From assembly GCA_029844215.1 (NCBI GenBank), contig CM056718.1, forward strand, positions 87,408,764 to 87,472,763: DNA of 64,000 nucleotides, given 5' to 3'. This document shows positions 9,834 through 21,305 of this stretch, piece after piece. The notes beneath the pieces were generated by a model. That model had not been told where the DNA came from. It did not search any database and worked only from the letters and a program-made list of their open reading frames with translations. A program made the position numbers and the translations under genes. Every line of letters starts with the position of its first letter. Position 1 is the stretch's first letter. This DNA is from Przewalskia tangutica. Taxonomy: Eukaryota > Streptophyta > Magnoliopsida > Solanales > Solanaceae.

Positions 9834-12800
9834 TGTTATACCCCGTATTTCCAGAGTATGTACGTGAGGGCGTACGTATATAAATTTTAGCCTTAAAGAT
9901 TTGGCAAGTTTCGAAAATTGTACACAAGTGCCGAAAAGAATCGTTTTTCGACGAAACGTTTTACTAAACTTGCGAAGGGAAAATTCCGGCTATGTCATTT
10001 AAAAATTTTGCGGATTTTTCTGAGAGACGAAACATTTTGGACCAACGGGAGGGTGACATGTGTCACCCTCACATTGGAAGCAAGTGGACGGCAAAGGCAA
10101 GGCAATGGCACGTTTTTTGTGCCTTGGGTTAGGTAGGATATTTGTGCAAGTTGGTGTGGTAGATGGATAAGGTCCACATGGTTAAAATCTAGCCCTACAC
10201 TTGCACCACACTTGTCTTCATCTTGGCCATTGGTTGGCCTTTGCTTGACCTATAAATACCCCTCTAAGTTGATGAACTTCTTCATCCAAAAATCCTTTTC
10301 CAAGTCTTGAAATACCTCCCCCTTGCCTTGTAGCTTTCGTCCACCATCCCCCCCTCTTTTGAGAAGCCTTGGCCGAGAGCCTCCCCCTCCCCCTTTGTGG
10401 TGTCTAGCCGAGGGGTACCCCCCCTAGCCTAGTTGTTTTCGTATAATACCCCCTTTGTGGTATAGAAATACTCTCCAAAGTATTGTTATAATGCCCAAAT
10501 ACTTTAGCCCTTATACCTTGTAGTATTCCAAGGTTATACCTATACTAAAAGCCCAGAAATACTATTATACTTCCTTTAGCCACTAAACGAAACCCTAAGG
10601 AAATCTTCATTGATAGTTGAAGTAATTGAGTAGAAGTTGGTTAGAACTTCTAAGGGTTGTTTGGAGCGGGTCGAGCGCATTTGAGCAGAGTTAAACCTTG
10701 CTCAGATCGACATATAAACTTGGATAATTTTGGGCTTATCGAGGTAAACACTTGACCTTCTATTGTAATTGGAAATTACATGTGTAGGAATATATAGTTG
10801 AAGTATACTATATATAGAATCAACATAAGTATGCGGCAATGTCTTTTGACTTAAGCCCGAATTTAAAGAAGAGAATCAATCAGTAATTACATAGATCAGA
10901 CATTACAGAGACTTGTGTAGCTTTACCGTGAAGTAGAATTGTACACGCCCGATTAGACGTACAACCCCCTCTAGGGAGTTGTTGGCTCATAGCGTGCCTC
11001 GATGAAGAGGAGATTTACGCGTCATGTGGGAGGTGTCGCCAAATTTCTGTAGAATATTCTACGTTGAGATCTAGATGTTAATAGGCGCCTTGTGGCCTCT
11101 ATAGGTTGAAGTACTACGTATGGCGTGATCTGCTTGACTTAAGGTGTAGCCGACGGTTTGAGGTACTTGGAGCGTTTTGCTATTAGTCGATAATCGTCGC
11201 GAGGTATGTGAACCTCTTCCTATCTTTTCTAGCATGATGTGTGTATAACTATGTAGTACGGTAGACGTACATGTGTTGAATGTATTTGATTGGTTTAAAA
11301 CATAAAGTGTTATAACGGCTTTATGGGAAGTTGGCTATAACAACTTTATGTAAGTAAGAAATGCTTTGTGGTTTTTAAAGATAACTGATTTGACTTATAA
11401 CTGACTTGATGTGTGATGATAAGAATCTTGAAGTATTTCAAAGGAATTAAGGAACCTTTTTGAAGGAAGAGTAATACTTGGTTTTGAAAACATAAGAGTT
11501 ATACTAGCTTTATGGGAAGTTAGGTATAACGTCTTAAGAGAGATAAAGAGAATGGTTTACTGATTTTTAGAAGTTAAGAGACTTAATCTTAAAAGATAAG
11601 AGACTTGACTTAATATGGATGTTAGTATGAAACCTCATTCGTGAGTAATGAGTACTTGGTTTTTAAAAGGAATAATGTTTTACTGATTTTGGAAATCAGA
11701 ATGAGTATCGACAAACCACTGCAGCGTTAATAAAAGGAAATGTTTTGACTAATTAAGTATTATTAAAACCAGTAGAAACCTCCATCTGCATAGAAGCTAA
11801 GATGAGACAAAATGATATTACATTTCCTAGATCATGGCTGCTTTAATAAGATTGATTATGAACAAGAATAACCTACTCACATATAAGACATATGTTTCTC
11901 AAATTGTTTAAAAGAGGATTATATTCTTAAGTGATTAAGTCTATGGACTATGAAACCTTTCTAAAATAAGAGACTTAAGTATTTGAAATTAGGCAAACTT
12001 GAACTTTTGGAAAAGAATGTTGTTACTTGATGTTAAAAAGGAAAGTGTTTTGGTTTACCTAAAAATGTGAGTCACTCTATTTTAATACTACGTATCGGTG
12101 ACCTTTATAAAAGAAATGGATCTTTTAAAAGAATTTAACGTCACGTAATACTTTGGGGTCGAACTCGACTTTGGCCTAAAATAAACTTGAGTTGTGTGTA
12201 ACTTGCCTATGTTTGTGTTTGATAGCCTTGTTGTGCAACATCGTATTTCTATACCACCGCGCCTCTCATGGAGGGCCGGCTGATTTGTTATGAACGATTC
12301 TTCACCGAGTCCCACGAGATGGGCCGGGACACGTATTTCATCTGATTATTCACCGAGTCCCACGAGATGGGCCGAGACACGTATTTCATCTGATTATTCA
12401 CCGAGTCCCACGAGACGGGCCGACACGTATTCCATCCGATTATTCACCGAGTCCCACGATGGGTCGACACGATTTCATCCGATTATTCACCGAGTCCCAC
12501 GACGGGCCGACACGATTCCATCCGATTATTCACCGAGTCCCACGACGGGCCGACACGTAGTCCATCCGATTATTCACCGAGTCCCACGGACGGGCCGACA
12601 CGTATCCCACATGATTCTTTACCGAGTCCCACGGACGGGCCGACACGTATTCCACACGATTTATACCTAGATCACGCCGCTGAGGAAGGAGTTCCACGCA
12701 CGGAGGATGACTTGAGGCGTGAGTCCCCGACTTGATCGCTTATGTTGCGAATCGTAGTTTGGTTATCATACATGTCTCCCGCTTTATATAGACTATTATG

Positions 12801-13245
12801 ATTTCATTTACGTTGTTTTACGCCACATACTTGGTACTGTTGCATCGACTCTTCGGGCCGCGTTCATGCCGCAGTAAGTACATCGGCCAGGATCCTCGCC
12901 ATAGGATCACAGCCAGCGGTCGAAGCCCCATTTCTTCGAGGCTTATCTTTTGGTATGTTACCCTCGAGTCCGTAGATTCTGTACATCTGTGGTATGGCGG
13001 GCCCCGTCCCGCCAAAAGCTGTAAAAATCTTAGAGGTCTGTAGTAATCGCAAGCGTGGTTTGTAAAAGGATAATCGTCGTATTTATGTATATATACTGAA
13101 GGCAACTGTTTTGGTTGGCCTGTTTATTTATCATGTCTCTTAATTCATGTTCGTGTTTTTTATTTCCGCTGATTTTCTCTGATGTTGTATCACTAGGGTG
13201 CCCGGGGTAAGGCACCAGTCACGGGCCCGGGTGCGGGTCGTGATA
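9834..13245 (+). repeat. Element B, 3' LTR
   Basis: Closely matches 4108-7491. Many differences fall at CAG/CTG positions, for example ACTGATTTTGGAAATCAGAA near 11687 against ACCGATTTTGGAAATCGAA near 5935. It ends GGTGCGGGTCGTGATA, followed by TGTCT. It contains a TATA box at 10251 and a second copy of the tandem array. Confidence 0.92.
12299..12665 (+). repeat. Tandem array in B's 3' LTR, eroded units
   Basis: Eight copies of the unit seen at 6535-6920. From the third copy on, units are shortened in the same places (GAGATGGGCCGGGACACG becomes GACGGGCCGACACG), so the 48-bp period drops to about 44 bp and the frames no longer line up. Confidence 0.88.
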
Positions 13246-13250
13246 TGTCT

Positions 13251-13590
13251 GACATCATAAACGTAGGGACCCCGTGCAGTCTCACAATCCCCCTGCTATA
13301 CAAGCTAGCATAATCCTCAGCCGAGTAAGTGGTCCCAATCCGGAAGAACACGGCCGGTTTCGCCAGCCTATTTACCATGACCCACAGGGAGTCGCACTTC
13401 CTCTGAGTACGATGCCACCCTGTCACAAGATCCATTTTAATTACCTCCCACATCTAAGTCGGGATCTAAATCGCCTGCAATAGCCCACTGGGCTTCTGGT
13501 GCTCAACCATGACCTGCTGCTAACTCGGACACTAAGCAGTAAACTCCGCTATGTCCCTTTTCCGGTCATCTTACCCATACATACATCTGA
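13251..13590 (-). pseudogene. Element A integrase, N-terminal half
   Basis: The minus-strand frame starting at 13453 reads WEVIKMDLVTG (first catalytic aspartate), then DSLWVMVNRLAK, then TTYSAEDYASLY and IVRLHGVPTFMMSD, where element B interrupts it. Just upstream (13460-13590) another stretch gives AEFTA, QQVMVEHQKPSGLLQAI and IPT with in-frame stops, the zinc-binding HHCC tail. The core continues at 4107-3695. Several stops and frame changes make it inactive. Confidence 0.85.
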
Positions 13591-13894
13591 GGTCACGACA
13601 CAACTTAGTCGACCCCGAACAATTAGAACAATAAGCACTGTATGCCTCTCCTAAAACCTGCTGACTAGTCCTGCAGTATCGGGTACACGCAATCTATCCT
13701 CATCTCACAGCACCCCATCCGGTGTTACTCAAACAGGCTCTTCTCTTCTCGGAGAGCCGTATCTCGATACCGTATCATTACTAGATCCTCATATTGTCGC
13801 CTCTTTACCTCCTCAACGACGGAAGACTCGCAACCTCTCGGATCTAAACTTCATTAACCTTGGAAACAAATAATCGAACCCCCCGGCTCGTTAG

Positions 13895-14122
13895 CTAACG
13901 AATCTCACGTACCACGTCCTGTCTACCTGGCTGCCCATCTGACAGACTACCCATAAACCCACGACTAAGAGTATCTGTCACTGTCTTGGCTTTCCCCGGA
14001 TGATATAGGATATCCTTAATCTCACTTATGGTTCCTGTTTCCCTTTCTTCATTGCAACCAAACTTGGTCACAAACTTAGAATTGATTCTTTTGCTTGCCT
14101 CCTGGCTAAGACTTCCTGTCAA
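13895..14122 (-). pseudogene. Element A RNase H-integrase linker
   Basis: Residues 37-75 of this frame contain DILYHPGKAKTVTDTLSRG and FMGSLSDGQPGRQDVVREI, the conserved segment after RNase H in plant chromoviruses (usually YHPGKANVVADALSRK). The first 36 residues are not recognisable. It lies in the expected order between the protease trace and integrase. Confidence 0.8.
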
Positions 14123-14849
14123 TCATAATTTAGGGGGGGAGATTTCCTTGATCTGGTCAAGTAGTAACCCGATGCTACCACCTTTCCTCGAGGTGTTCTT
14201 ACTGCCCATTATTTACTAATGGTCTTACACTAGTCTGGGGTAATCATATCTCGTGCCAATTACATAACCATAGTCGTATTCTCCTTTATCATTCTGGCCA
14301 TATCCTTACCTTAGGCTTATTATTAGCAAAAGTATTTCTATCTTGATTCATAATCGTACAATTTCATATATGCGTACTACCTGCATTTTTCCTTACGACA
14401 TTTCCTCGACCACTTCGTAACGTCGTTCTTAATTACTCCAACACAATACTTTTCCCACGGTTACCTAAAACTGTAACCTATGGCATGACGATTCTAAAGA
14501 CCTTACCAGTCTCCTATCCTTCGTCTAAAATCACGGGTACACACAACCCCATTATCCGGAAGGTCGTGGCCCTGACCGCCACACCAAACCAACTCCAAGT
14601 ACCTCCAAGGGCACTGAACATAAATTCCTTCAAATTCAATTATTACTTACTTTCTGCGTCAATTTACCTCAAGTGAACAAGTCACACAAACTTAAAAAGA
14701 AAAACAATGATGCCAAAGAAGGAAGGATAATTCACTGGTTACTACCACTTCTCTTCCTTTCCACTCGATGGCAAACTGCCACGGAATCGTACCGAATCAA
14801 TCTCTTCAGTAGTCCACGTTGGCATAACAAGAGGCCAACTAGTTCGTAC
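14123..14849 (-). other. Unrecognised part of A's internal region
   Basis: RT and most of RNase H should be here, but I find no FIDD box or VLFVKKKDG motif on either strand. Only about 0.7-0.8 kb separate the protease trace from the RNase H tail, against more than 1.2 kb in J. A deletion plus decay is likely. The short frames at 14485-14676 and 14673-14855 have no recognisable domain. Confidence 0.45.
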
Positions 14850-15020
14850 TCATAATGACCTCAACGTCTGTCATAAACTCGCTAGGTCTGCTAGGGTCCA
14901 ACGACTGTATCGTTACCGGAAATTATTATCTACCCGCTCAGCTACCACCCAACACTCACGGGTGTAGTCGCCATGAAAGGTCCTCATGGATTCAGGCTTC
15001 ATTTCTTTACACTTGGTTGC
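14850..15020 (-). pseudogene. Element A protease remnant
   Basis: This segment aligns by eye with the protease region of J at 46030-46170. Both share, on the plus strand, GACTGTAT, TACCCGC(T/C)(C/G)AGCTACCACC and the ATGGA(T/C)TCAGGC end. In translation only fragments such as WTLADLASL and PESM remain, with stops between them. The catalytic DPGST is not visible. Confidence 0.5.
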
Positions 15021-15999
15021 TTTTTTTTTTTCTTCACTGGTCGTACTCTTTCCGTACTTCCAAACTTATACTAGCATACGTACATAGCCTTCATACAGAT
15101 TCGGGCCTCCAATCTTTGGAGTTACTATTCTAAACAACATAAGGACATTTCCGCTCACACTGGAACCGGTGGAACACGCCCACGAACCCGTAAAATGATT
15201 AACTAGACTTGCCTTGCACTCGTGACTCGCCACGTAGCGGGACTACTTCCAACTGATCCCATTTCATTTCAAGCTATGGGGCGACCCTTAAAAGGTCCCC
15301 AACCCGACTCGGCGTCGTATTTAACTCTTTCCCTTGGTCTGTCTTAACTTTTTACTACCCGAGAAGGCCTTATATATCTAAGGTCTCGGTGGTTATCAAC
15401 ATTCCTAGGCTCATAATTCCCATGCTCCAAGCCTAACTTATCACCCTCCCAAACGGGTACAAAAACTTCTCAATATACTATAATCGGGTTGTCTTGTCCA
15501 CAACAACCATACTTACTCCATACGGATCTCACCCGTACCATTCTCGAAATCCCACTACGTAGCTCAATCTATTAACATAGTCTTCCATTAAGTCCCTTAA
15601 TTAACCTCTTAAGGGTCCATTACATTCTCACACAACTCATCATCACCTAATTATCTCAAATTAGCACGTAAAACCTTGATGAGAGTTCCTTAACTGTTCA
15701 TACCTTTCCGGTATTTATTTAGTCCTTACCAAATCCTGGTAATCTAAAATCATCCTAGGCAACACATACGTGACCCCCATACATAAATCTGTATAGTTGT
15801 ATGTCCCAATACCAACTATACTACAAACATTACCAACCTGGATACGCAATCCACATAATCTTTCCTGGGTCACTGCTGCCTTTCTCGTAACTGCAAACAA
15901 CATAACTTGTTAGAGAGAGACGACCCTAACCATACAACTCTATCGCACGATCTTAGAGTGAGAAGAATGGAAACCAATCCTAAATGTCCTGCAGCCTCC
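15021..15999 (-). other. Unrecognised 5' internal region of A
   Basis: Gag belongs here, but only a possible start near 15903 (an ATG in the place of other gag starts, followed by TRKAAVTQERL) resembles the MPPRKATQAQ start of J. I see no gag core or CCHC knuckle. The segment 15940-15999, next to the hairpin, matches the leaders of J and K. Confidence 0.4.
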
Positions 16000-16035
16000 T
16001 GATTATAGATGTGGTGCACAACACACCGATAATCA
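16000..16035 (-). promoter_or_regulatory. Leader stem-loop of A with TTGTGCAC loop
   Basis: On the minus strand: TGATTAT/ATAATCA lower stem, a mismatch, GGTGTG/CACATC upper stem with one G-U pair, and TTGTGCAC loop. A thus has the wobble state between the G-C pair of J and K and the A-U pair of B. Confidence 0.65.
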
Positions 16036-16080
16036 AGACTCTACTAGACACGGTGTGTAGACACTTTCCGAGGACTAACT

Positions 16081-16092
16081 GCTCTGATACCA
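16081..16092 (-). other. Primer-binding site of A (tRNA-iMet)
   Basis: GCTCTGATACCA on the plus strand is the reverse of TGGTATCAGAGC, a full 12-base match to the 3' end of initiator-Met tRNA. It is separated from the LTR by CTTT (AAAG on the coding strand). Confidence 0.88.
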
Positions 16093-16096
16093 CTTT

Positions 16097-17002
16097 TGTC
16101 ACGACCCGACCCTGCTCGCGATCGGTGCCCTACCAGGCACCCCTTTCTGATACATCGAGAATAGCAATGAACATACACAACTGATAAAATGCTTAAACAT
16201 AAAATAGCAACAGGCTAGCCGATAAGGCCACCTTCCGTAAACTATACAAATAAAACAGTATATTTTTTTTCTTTACAACCCAAACCACACTGTGACTACA
16301 GACCTCTAAGAATAACAACTCTGGCGGGACAGGGCCTCGCCATACCCCTGAATGTACAACAACCGACAATACCAGGGATAAGCCTCCGGAATAAAGGAGC
16401 TTCTCAACAGCTGAACAGTGATCCTAAGAGCGAGGATCATCAACTCAGACTTTCACTGCGACATTTAACGCAGCCCGAAGGAGGTCAAGACAACATGTAC
16501 CAAATATGTGAAACCGAAAGTATCAGAATGAAATCATAAGTCTATAATAAAATCGAGATGTATGATAACTCAATTAATAAAGCATACGTGCCTTACTAAT
16601 AATGAGAGTAACTAGGAGTATACGTACAACATAAAAATAGGAAGCTCACGATCAAAGCAGAACCATCCGTCCGCAGTATCATTAAGCAATCCTACTCCTG
16701 GGACTATTTCACCCGTATAGGTCGTGCGGACCCGCATGAGGTATTCCTCGATAGTCAGATCCGCCGCACGTGGGACTATTTCACCCGCATAAGCCCATAA
16801 GGACTCGCATGAGGTATTCCTCGCATCGTGGGTAGCAAATCCACGGAAACAGGTGGTATAACTATCTTGGGGATTTACCCCTCAATTATACTCTTACCCT
16901 GAAGCAGGTGGTATAACTATCTTGGGGATTTACCCCTCAGATATACTCTTACCCTGAAGAAGGTGGTATAACTATCTTGGGGATTTACCCCTCAGATATA
17001 CT
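16097..17002 (-). repeat. Element A, 5' LTR, first part
   Basis: Begins TGTCACGACCCGACC and follows the left LTR (521 onward) through the GC hairpins, the CGCATGAGG-type repeats and three minisatellite units (16850-17000). It stops in the minisatellite where C inserted and continues at 33604. ATACT (16998-17002) is the target duplication. Confidence 0.9.
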
Positions 17003-17927
17003 TGTTACATCCCGTAAGTCCAGGAAATGTATAAGAGAATGTACGTAAGGAATCAAGACTTGGAAATTAGTACGAAAGGAAGAATTGTTTTTCCGGAGGA
17101 AAATCTTCCGAACGTCGGAAAGGAAAAATGTTCGTTGTTGAGAATTGGATTCTCAAAGTGCATTATTTGAAGAGTATGGAACTCTTAACCTTATGGAAAT
17201 TTATTTTTTACGGATTTGGTCACGTGGGGCCCACCCGAGGAATTTTACGTTTTGCGGGGCCCACGAGGGTTACAAAATTTTATGGACGAATGAGATGGAG
17301 ACACGTGGCACCCCCACATATGGTCTTGGACGAAATTAGTAAGGGTAGAATGGTCATTTACCATGGTGGAAGATAAGTCTTGCTAAGCTTGATATTGTTG
17401 ACCAAGTCAACTTGCCACTTGTGCTTAATCCATGTGATCTTCATCTTAGCCACCCATTTGTTTAAGTCTAAGCCATCCATAGTGTTATAAATACTAAGCT
17501 AGTGCAAGACTTGGCATTTTTAACACTTAGAAAAATTAGAGAACTCTTGTGCACACAACATAGCTCTCGACTTTGTGCTCTCCCACACAATTGTTTTTTT
17601 GTAGTTTTGATCCAATATTCACAAGACTTTAACCCAATGTCCCTAAGAGTATTGTAAGGATATCTCAATAGAAAGATTTCGGAAAAACGGCGTTTTCACG
17701 TTAGTCGCAAGGCGAAAACTTAAGGAGTTCTTCAACTTTGAAGTTGGAACTTGAAGATGGGTTCTCCATAGGCTTCTAAGGAGTGCTTGGAGCGGATTGG
17801 AACATAAGGAAAGGAGCTAAGAATTGCTAAGACGCGACTTTGAATCTTGGAATTTTTAAGGGCTTATAAAGGTATAATTCTTGTCGTTTTTAGTAATTGA
17901 GATTACGTGTTGTTGTAGCTATGGTTA

Positions 17928-20900
17928 TGTTATACCCCGTATTTCCAGAGTATGTACGTGAGGGCGTACATATAAAAGTTTAAGCCTTAAGTAGGCAAGG
18001 GTCGAAATTTTGTGCACAACCCCCGAAAAGAATCGTTTTCCGATGAAATGTTTTCCAAACTTTGCGAAGGGAAAATTACGGCTATGTCATTTATTATTTT
18101 TGCGGATTTTTCCGAGAGATAAAATATTTTGGACCAACGAGAGGGTGACATGTGTCACCCTCAAAGTGGACGACATTGTGGGCGTCTTCTTGCACGATTT
18201 GTGGGTCAAGGGTTGGTAGGATATTTGTGATATTTGTGTGGTAGATGGATAAGGTACACTTGCCCAAATCCTCACCCTACACTTGCCCACCACTTGGCTT
18301 AATCTTGGCCATTGATTTCCCTATAAATACCCCCCTTGAGTTGATGACTTCTTCATCCCTAAAACATTTTCTAAGTCTTGAAAATCCCTCCCCTCTTCTT
18401 GTTGCTCTCGTCCAAGAGCACCCCTCCCCCCTTTGAGAAAGCCTTTTGGCCGAGAGGTACCCCCCCTTCCTAGTAGTGCTAGCCGAGGGTACCCCCCTAC
18501 CTTGAGAGTTGTTCTCGTAAATACACCCCCCCTTGGTAGAAAATACTCTCCAAGTATAGTTACTATTCCAAAATACCTTGGCCCAAATACCTTGTAGTAT
18601 TCCAAGGTTACACCTATACTAAAAACCCATAAATACTACTATACTTCCCTTCAGTCACAAAATGAAACCCTAAGGAAAATCTTCACAGTTGGTTGAAGTA
18701 TTAAGAAGAAGTTGCGTAGAACTTCTAAGGGTTGTTTGAGCGTCGAGCACCCGGAGTAGGAGCTAAACGTTGCTCAGGATCGACATTAAATCTTAGATAA
18801 TTTTGGGCTTATCGAGGTAAATACTCTTGTCCTTATATTGTAATTGGAAATTACATACTGTAGTAGTATAGAAATGAATATAAGATTCATAGAAGAGAAT
18901 TGAACTGTAATAGAAGGATATTACAGATAAGACTAGAACTGAAATCACATCAGAAGAATATTAAAGTAGAAGATTGAATCAGATTTACATAGGATCAGAT
19001 TTACGTGAGACTTGTGAAGTTTGACGGTAGGAAGTCTGCCCAATTTTCCGTAGAATCTTGTATCTAGATTTATTCTACCGAGTAGTCTAGACATTGATAG
19101 ACTTGTATAACCGTTATAGGTCAAGATCGCGAGTAGCGTATTCTACTCGGCGGTGGAAAAGGATAGCAGGATTACAGTACTTTGGAGCTATTTGTTAATA
19201 GTCGATAAATCGTCGCGAGGTATGTGATTCTTCCTATCCTCTTTAGCATGATATTTTAAAAGTATATATATATAGTACGGTAGACGTACGTGTGTTAACT
19301 GAACGTGGTTTTACTGCGATGTCTTTTGACTTGAGTCTAAATAATAAGAATCTGAAGTATTTCAAAAGAATTAAGAAACCTTTTTGAAAGAAGAGTAACA
19401 CTTGGTTTTAAAAGCTTAAGAGTTATACTAGCTTTATGGGAAGTTAGGTATAACGACTTAAGAGAGATAAAAAGAATGGTTTATTGATTTTAGAAGTTAA
19501 GAGACTTGATCTTAAAAGATAAGAGACTTGACTTAATTGAATTAATATGAATTTTGTTAAAAAGTGTGAAACCTCATTCGTGAGTAATGAGTACTTAGTT
19601 TTTAAAAGGAATAATGTCTTACTGATTTCGGAAATCAGAATAAGTATCGAACAAACCACAGCAGCGCTAATAAAGGGAAATGTTTTGACTAATTAAGTAT
19701 TATTAAAACTAGTAGAAACCTCCATCTGCATAGAAGCTAAGATGAGACAAAATGATATTACATTTCCTAGATCATGGCTGCTTTAATAAGTTTGTTATGA
19801 ACAAGAATAACCTACTCACACATAAGGCATATGTTTCTCAATGGTTTTGAAAGAGAATTAATTTATTAAGTGATTAAGACTATGAACTACGAAACCTTTC
19901 GAAAATGAGAAACTTGAGCATTTGAAATTAGGCAAACTTGAACGTTTGGAAAATAATGTTGTTACTTGATTTTACAAAAGGAAGTGTTTTGGTTTACTTA
20001 AAAAGATAGTCACTCTATTTTTATACTACGGGTATTGTGTGACTTTTGTGAAAGAAGCGGATCTTTTAAAGAGTTAATGTATGAAGTACTTTGGGGATAA
20101 AAACCCGAACTTGTTAAAATAAAGTAGAAAGTACCTTGTGTAAATAACTTGATTGTGTTGGTTTGTGATAGCCTTGTAATACTTTCTTGTTGATTTGATA
20201 AAGTAAACATGTTAGGATGCTACGTGTGTTAGTATCTTGTGATGTTGGTGTAAAGGGGTTTCCCTTGTTGTGCTTATGTTGTTTAACGATAAGCTGTTAT
20301 GTTAGTGTTATATCACTCACCTCTTGACATGATACCGAGGGTTGTCGCCTCCGACGCGGTAGACTCGGCGATGCAGGACCATGATTCGAGAATACCTCAT
20401 GCGGGTCCAGGGACCTATGCGAGCTACGAGTTCCGTGTTAGTGTGCGGGGTTATACCTCACGCGTCTATGTGAGTGGCCTATGCGAGTCGCGGGAAGTTC
20501 CGAGATTAGACGCGCACATTTGATATCGCGCGAGTGGCCGCCTTCGATCATGTGGCATTCTAGATGCACTCGTGATACGCTTTATGACCTTGTTGCACTG
20601 TGGGTTTTAGTAGTCGGCTATGCCTTCGCATTTACCCCAGACGTTTTGATTATGACACGCGGGTCCCGTGTTCATGTGTATTCCTTGGTACTTTTATATC
20701 AAAGATCGCCAGCTGAGGAAGGTATTCCACGGGCATGATTGATGTTGTGGGCGTGAGACCCATAGTTATGTTTGAGTGATGACTTTGAGGGCGTGAGTCC
20801 CTGACTTGACATGACTGCTTATTTACCGTGAACTGTAGTTTGGTTATCCTATATGTCTCCTGCTTTATATAGACTACTATGATTTCATTTACGCATTTTC

Positions 20901-21305
20901 GCCACATACTGTACTTGTACTTGATCGACCTTCCTTGGGCTGCGTTCATGCCGCAGAGGTACACCGCTTGTTGATCCTCGCCATGTGGTCACAGTTTGGG
21001 AAGCTCCGCTTTCCGGAGGCTTATCGATGCACCCGCCGTTGTAGGTACTTGCATTCGTGGTATGGCGGGGCCCCGTCCCGCCATTGTTGTCATATCATTC
21101 TTAGGTCAGAGTAATGCTGTGTGGCGTGGTTTGTAATGGGATGCACTGTTCAAGTTTATATATATATAGGCCGAGAGGCAACTTTTCTCAGATAAACTGT
21201 TTTTATTTCATGTCTTGTTTTATATTCCGCTGATTACTCTGATGTATGTCTACTTGGGTGCCCGGGGTAAGGCACCAGTCACGGGCCCGGGTTCGGGTCG
21301 TGACA
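17928..21305 (+). mobile_element. Solo LTR D
   Basis: Starts TGTTATACCCCGTATTTCCAG, ends GGTTCGGGTCGTGACA, 3378 bp, with GGTTA on both sides (17923-17927, 21306-21310). It is the B family: same U3 palindrome (18144), TATA box (18322) and U5 hairpin chain (20940-21304). In place of B's 48-bp array it has CGCGAGT/CTCATGCGGG-type repeats (20340-20560). A full LTR with no internal region is a solo LTR. Confidence 0.92.
20940..21304 (+). promoter_or_regulatory. Chain of conserved GC hairpins at the U5 end of D
   Basis: Inverted repeats in order: CTGCG...CGCAG (20940-20956), AAGCTCCG...CCGGAGGCTT (21001-21022), GGCGGGG...CCCGCC (21064-21082), GGTGCC...GGCACC (21257-21276), GTCACG...CGTGAC (21278-21304). 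The same series, in the same order, occurs in the other LTRs that reach this far, for example H at 38460-38869 with an extra GATCCT/AGGATC. Confidence 0.7.

Larger units (their letters stand above)
4108..13245 (+). mobile_element. Element B: non-autonomous LTR retrotransposon inside A's integrase
   Basis: Two plus-strand LTRs (4108-7491 and 9834-13245, about 3.4 kb each) flank only 2342 bp of internal DNA. TGTCT occurs on both sides (4103-4107, 13246-13250). The 5' LTR ends TGACA, the 3' LTR ends TGATA. The internal region has a primer site, leader hairpin, a frameshifted gag with its core domain, a knuckle remnant, a conserved noncoding block and a polypurine tract. I see no protease, RT, RNase H or integrase, so mobility would have needed a helper. 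The layout (long LTRs, little coding) resembles LARD-type derivatives. Confidence 0.92.

Noticed and set aside
4108..13245. CHG deamination as the cause of the LTR-pair differences
   Set aside because: Deamination of methylated CAG/CTG gives TAG/TTG (or CTA/CAA). The observed forms are TCG, CCG and CG with length changes.
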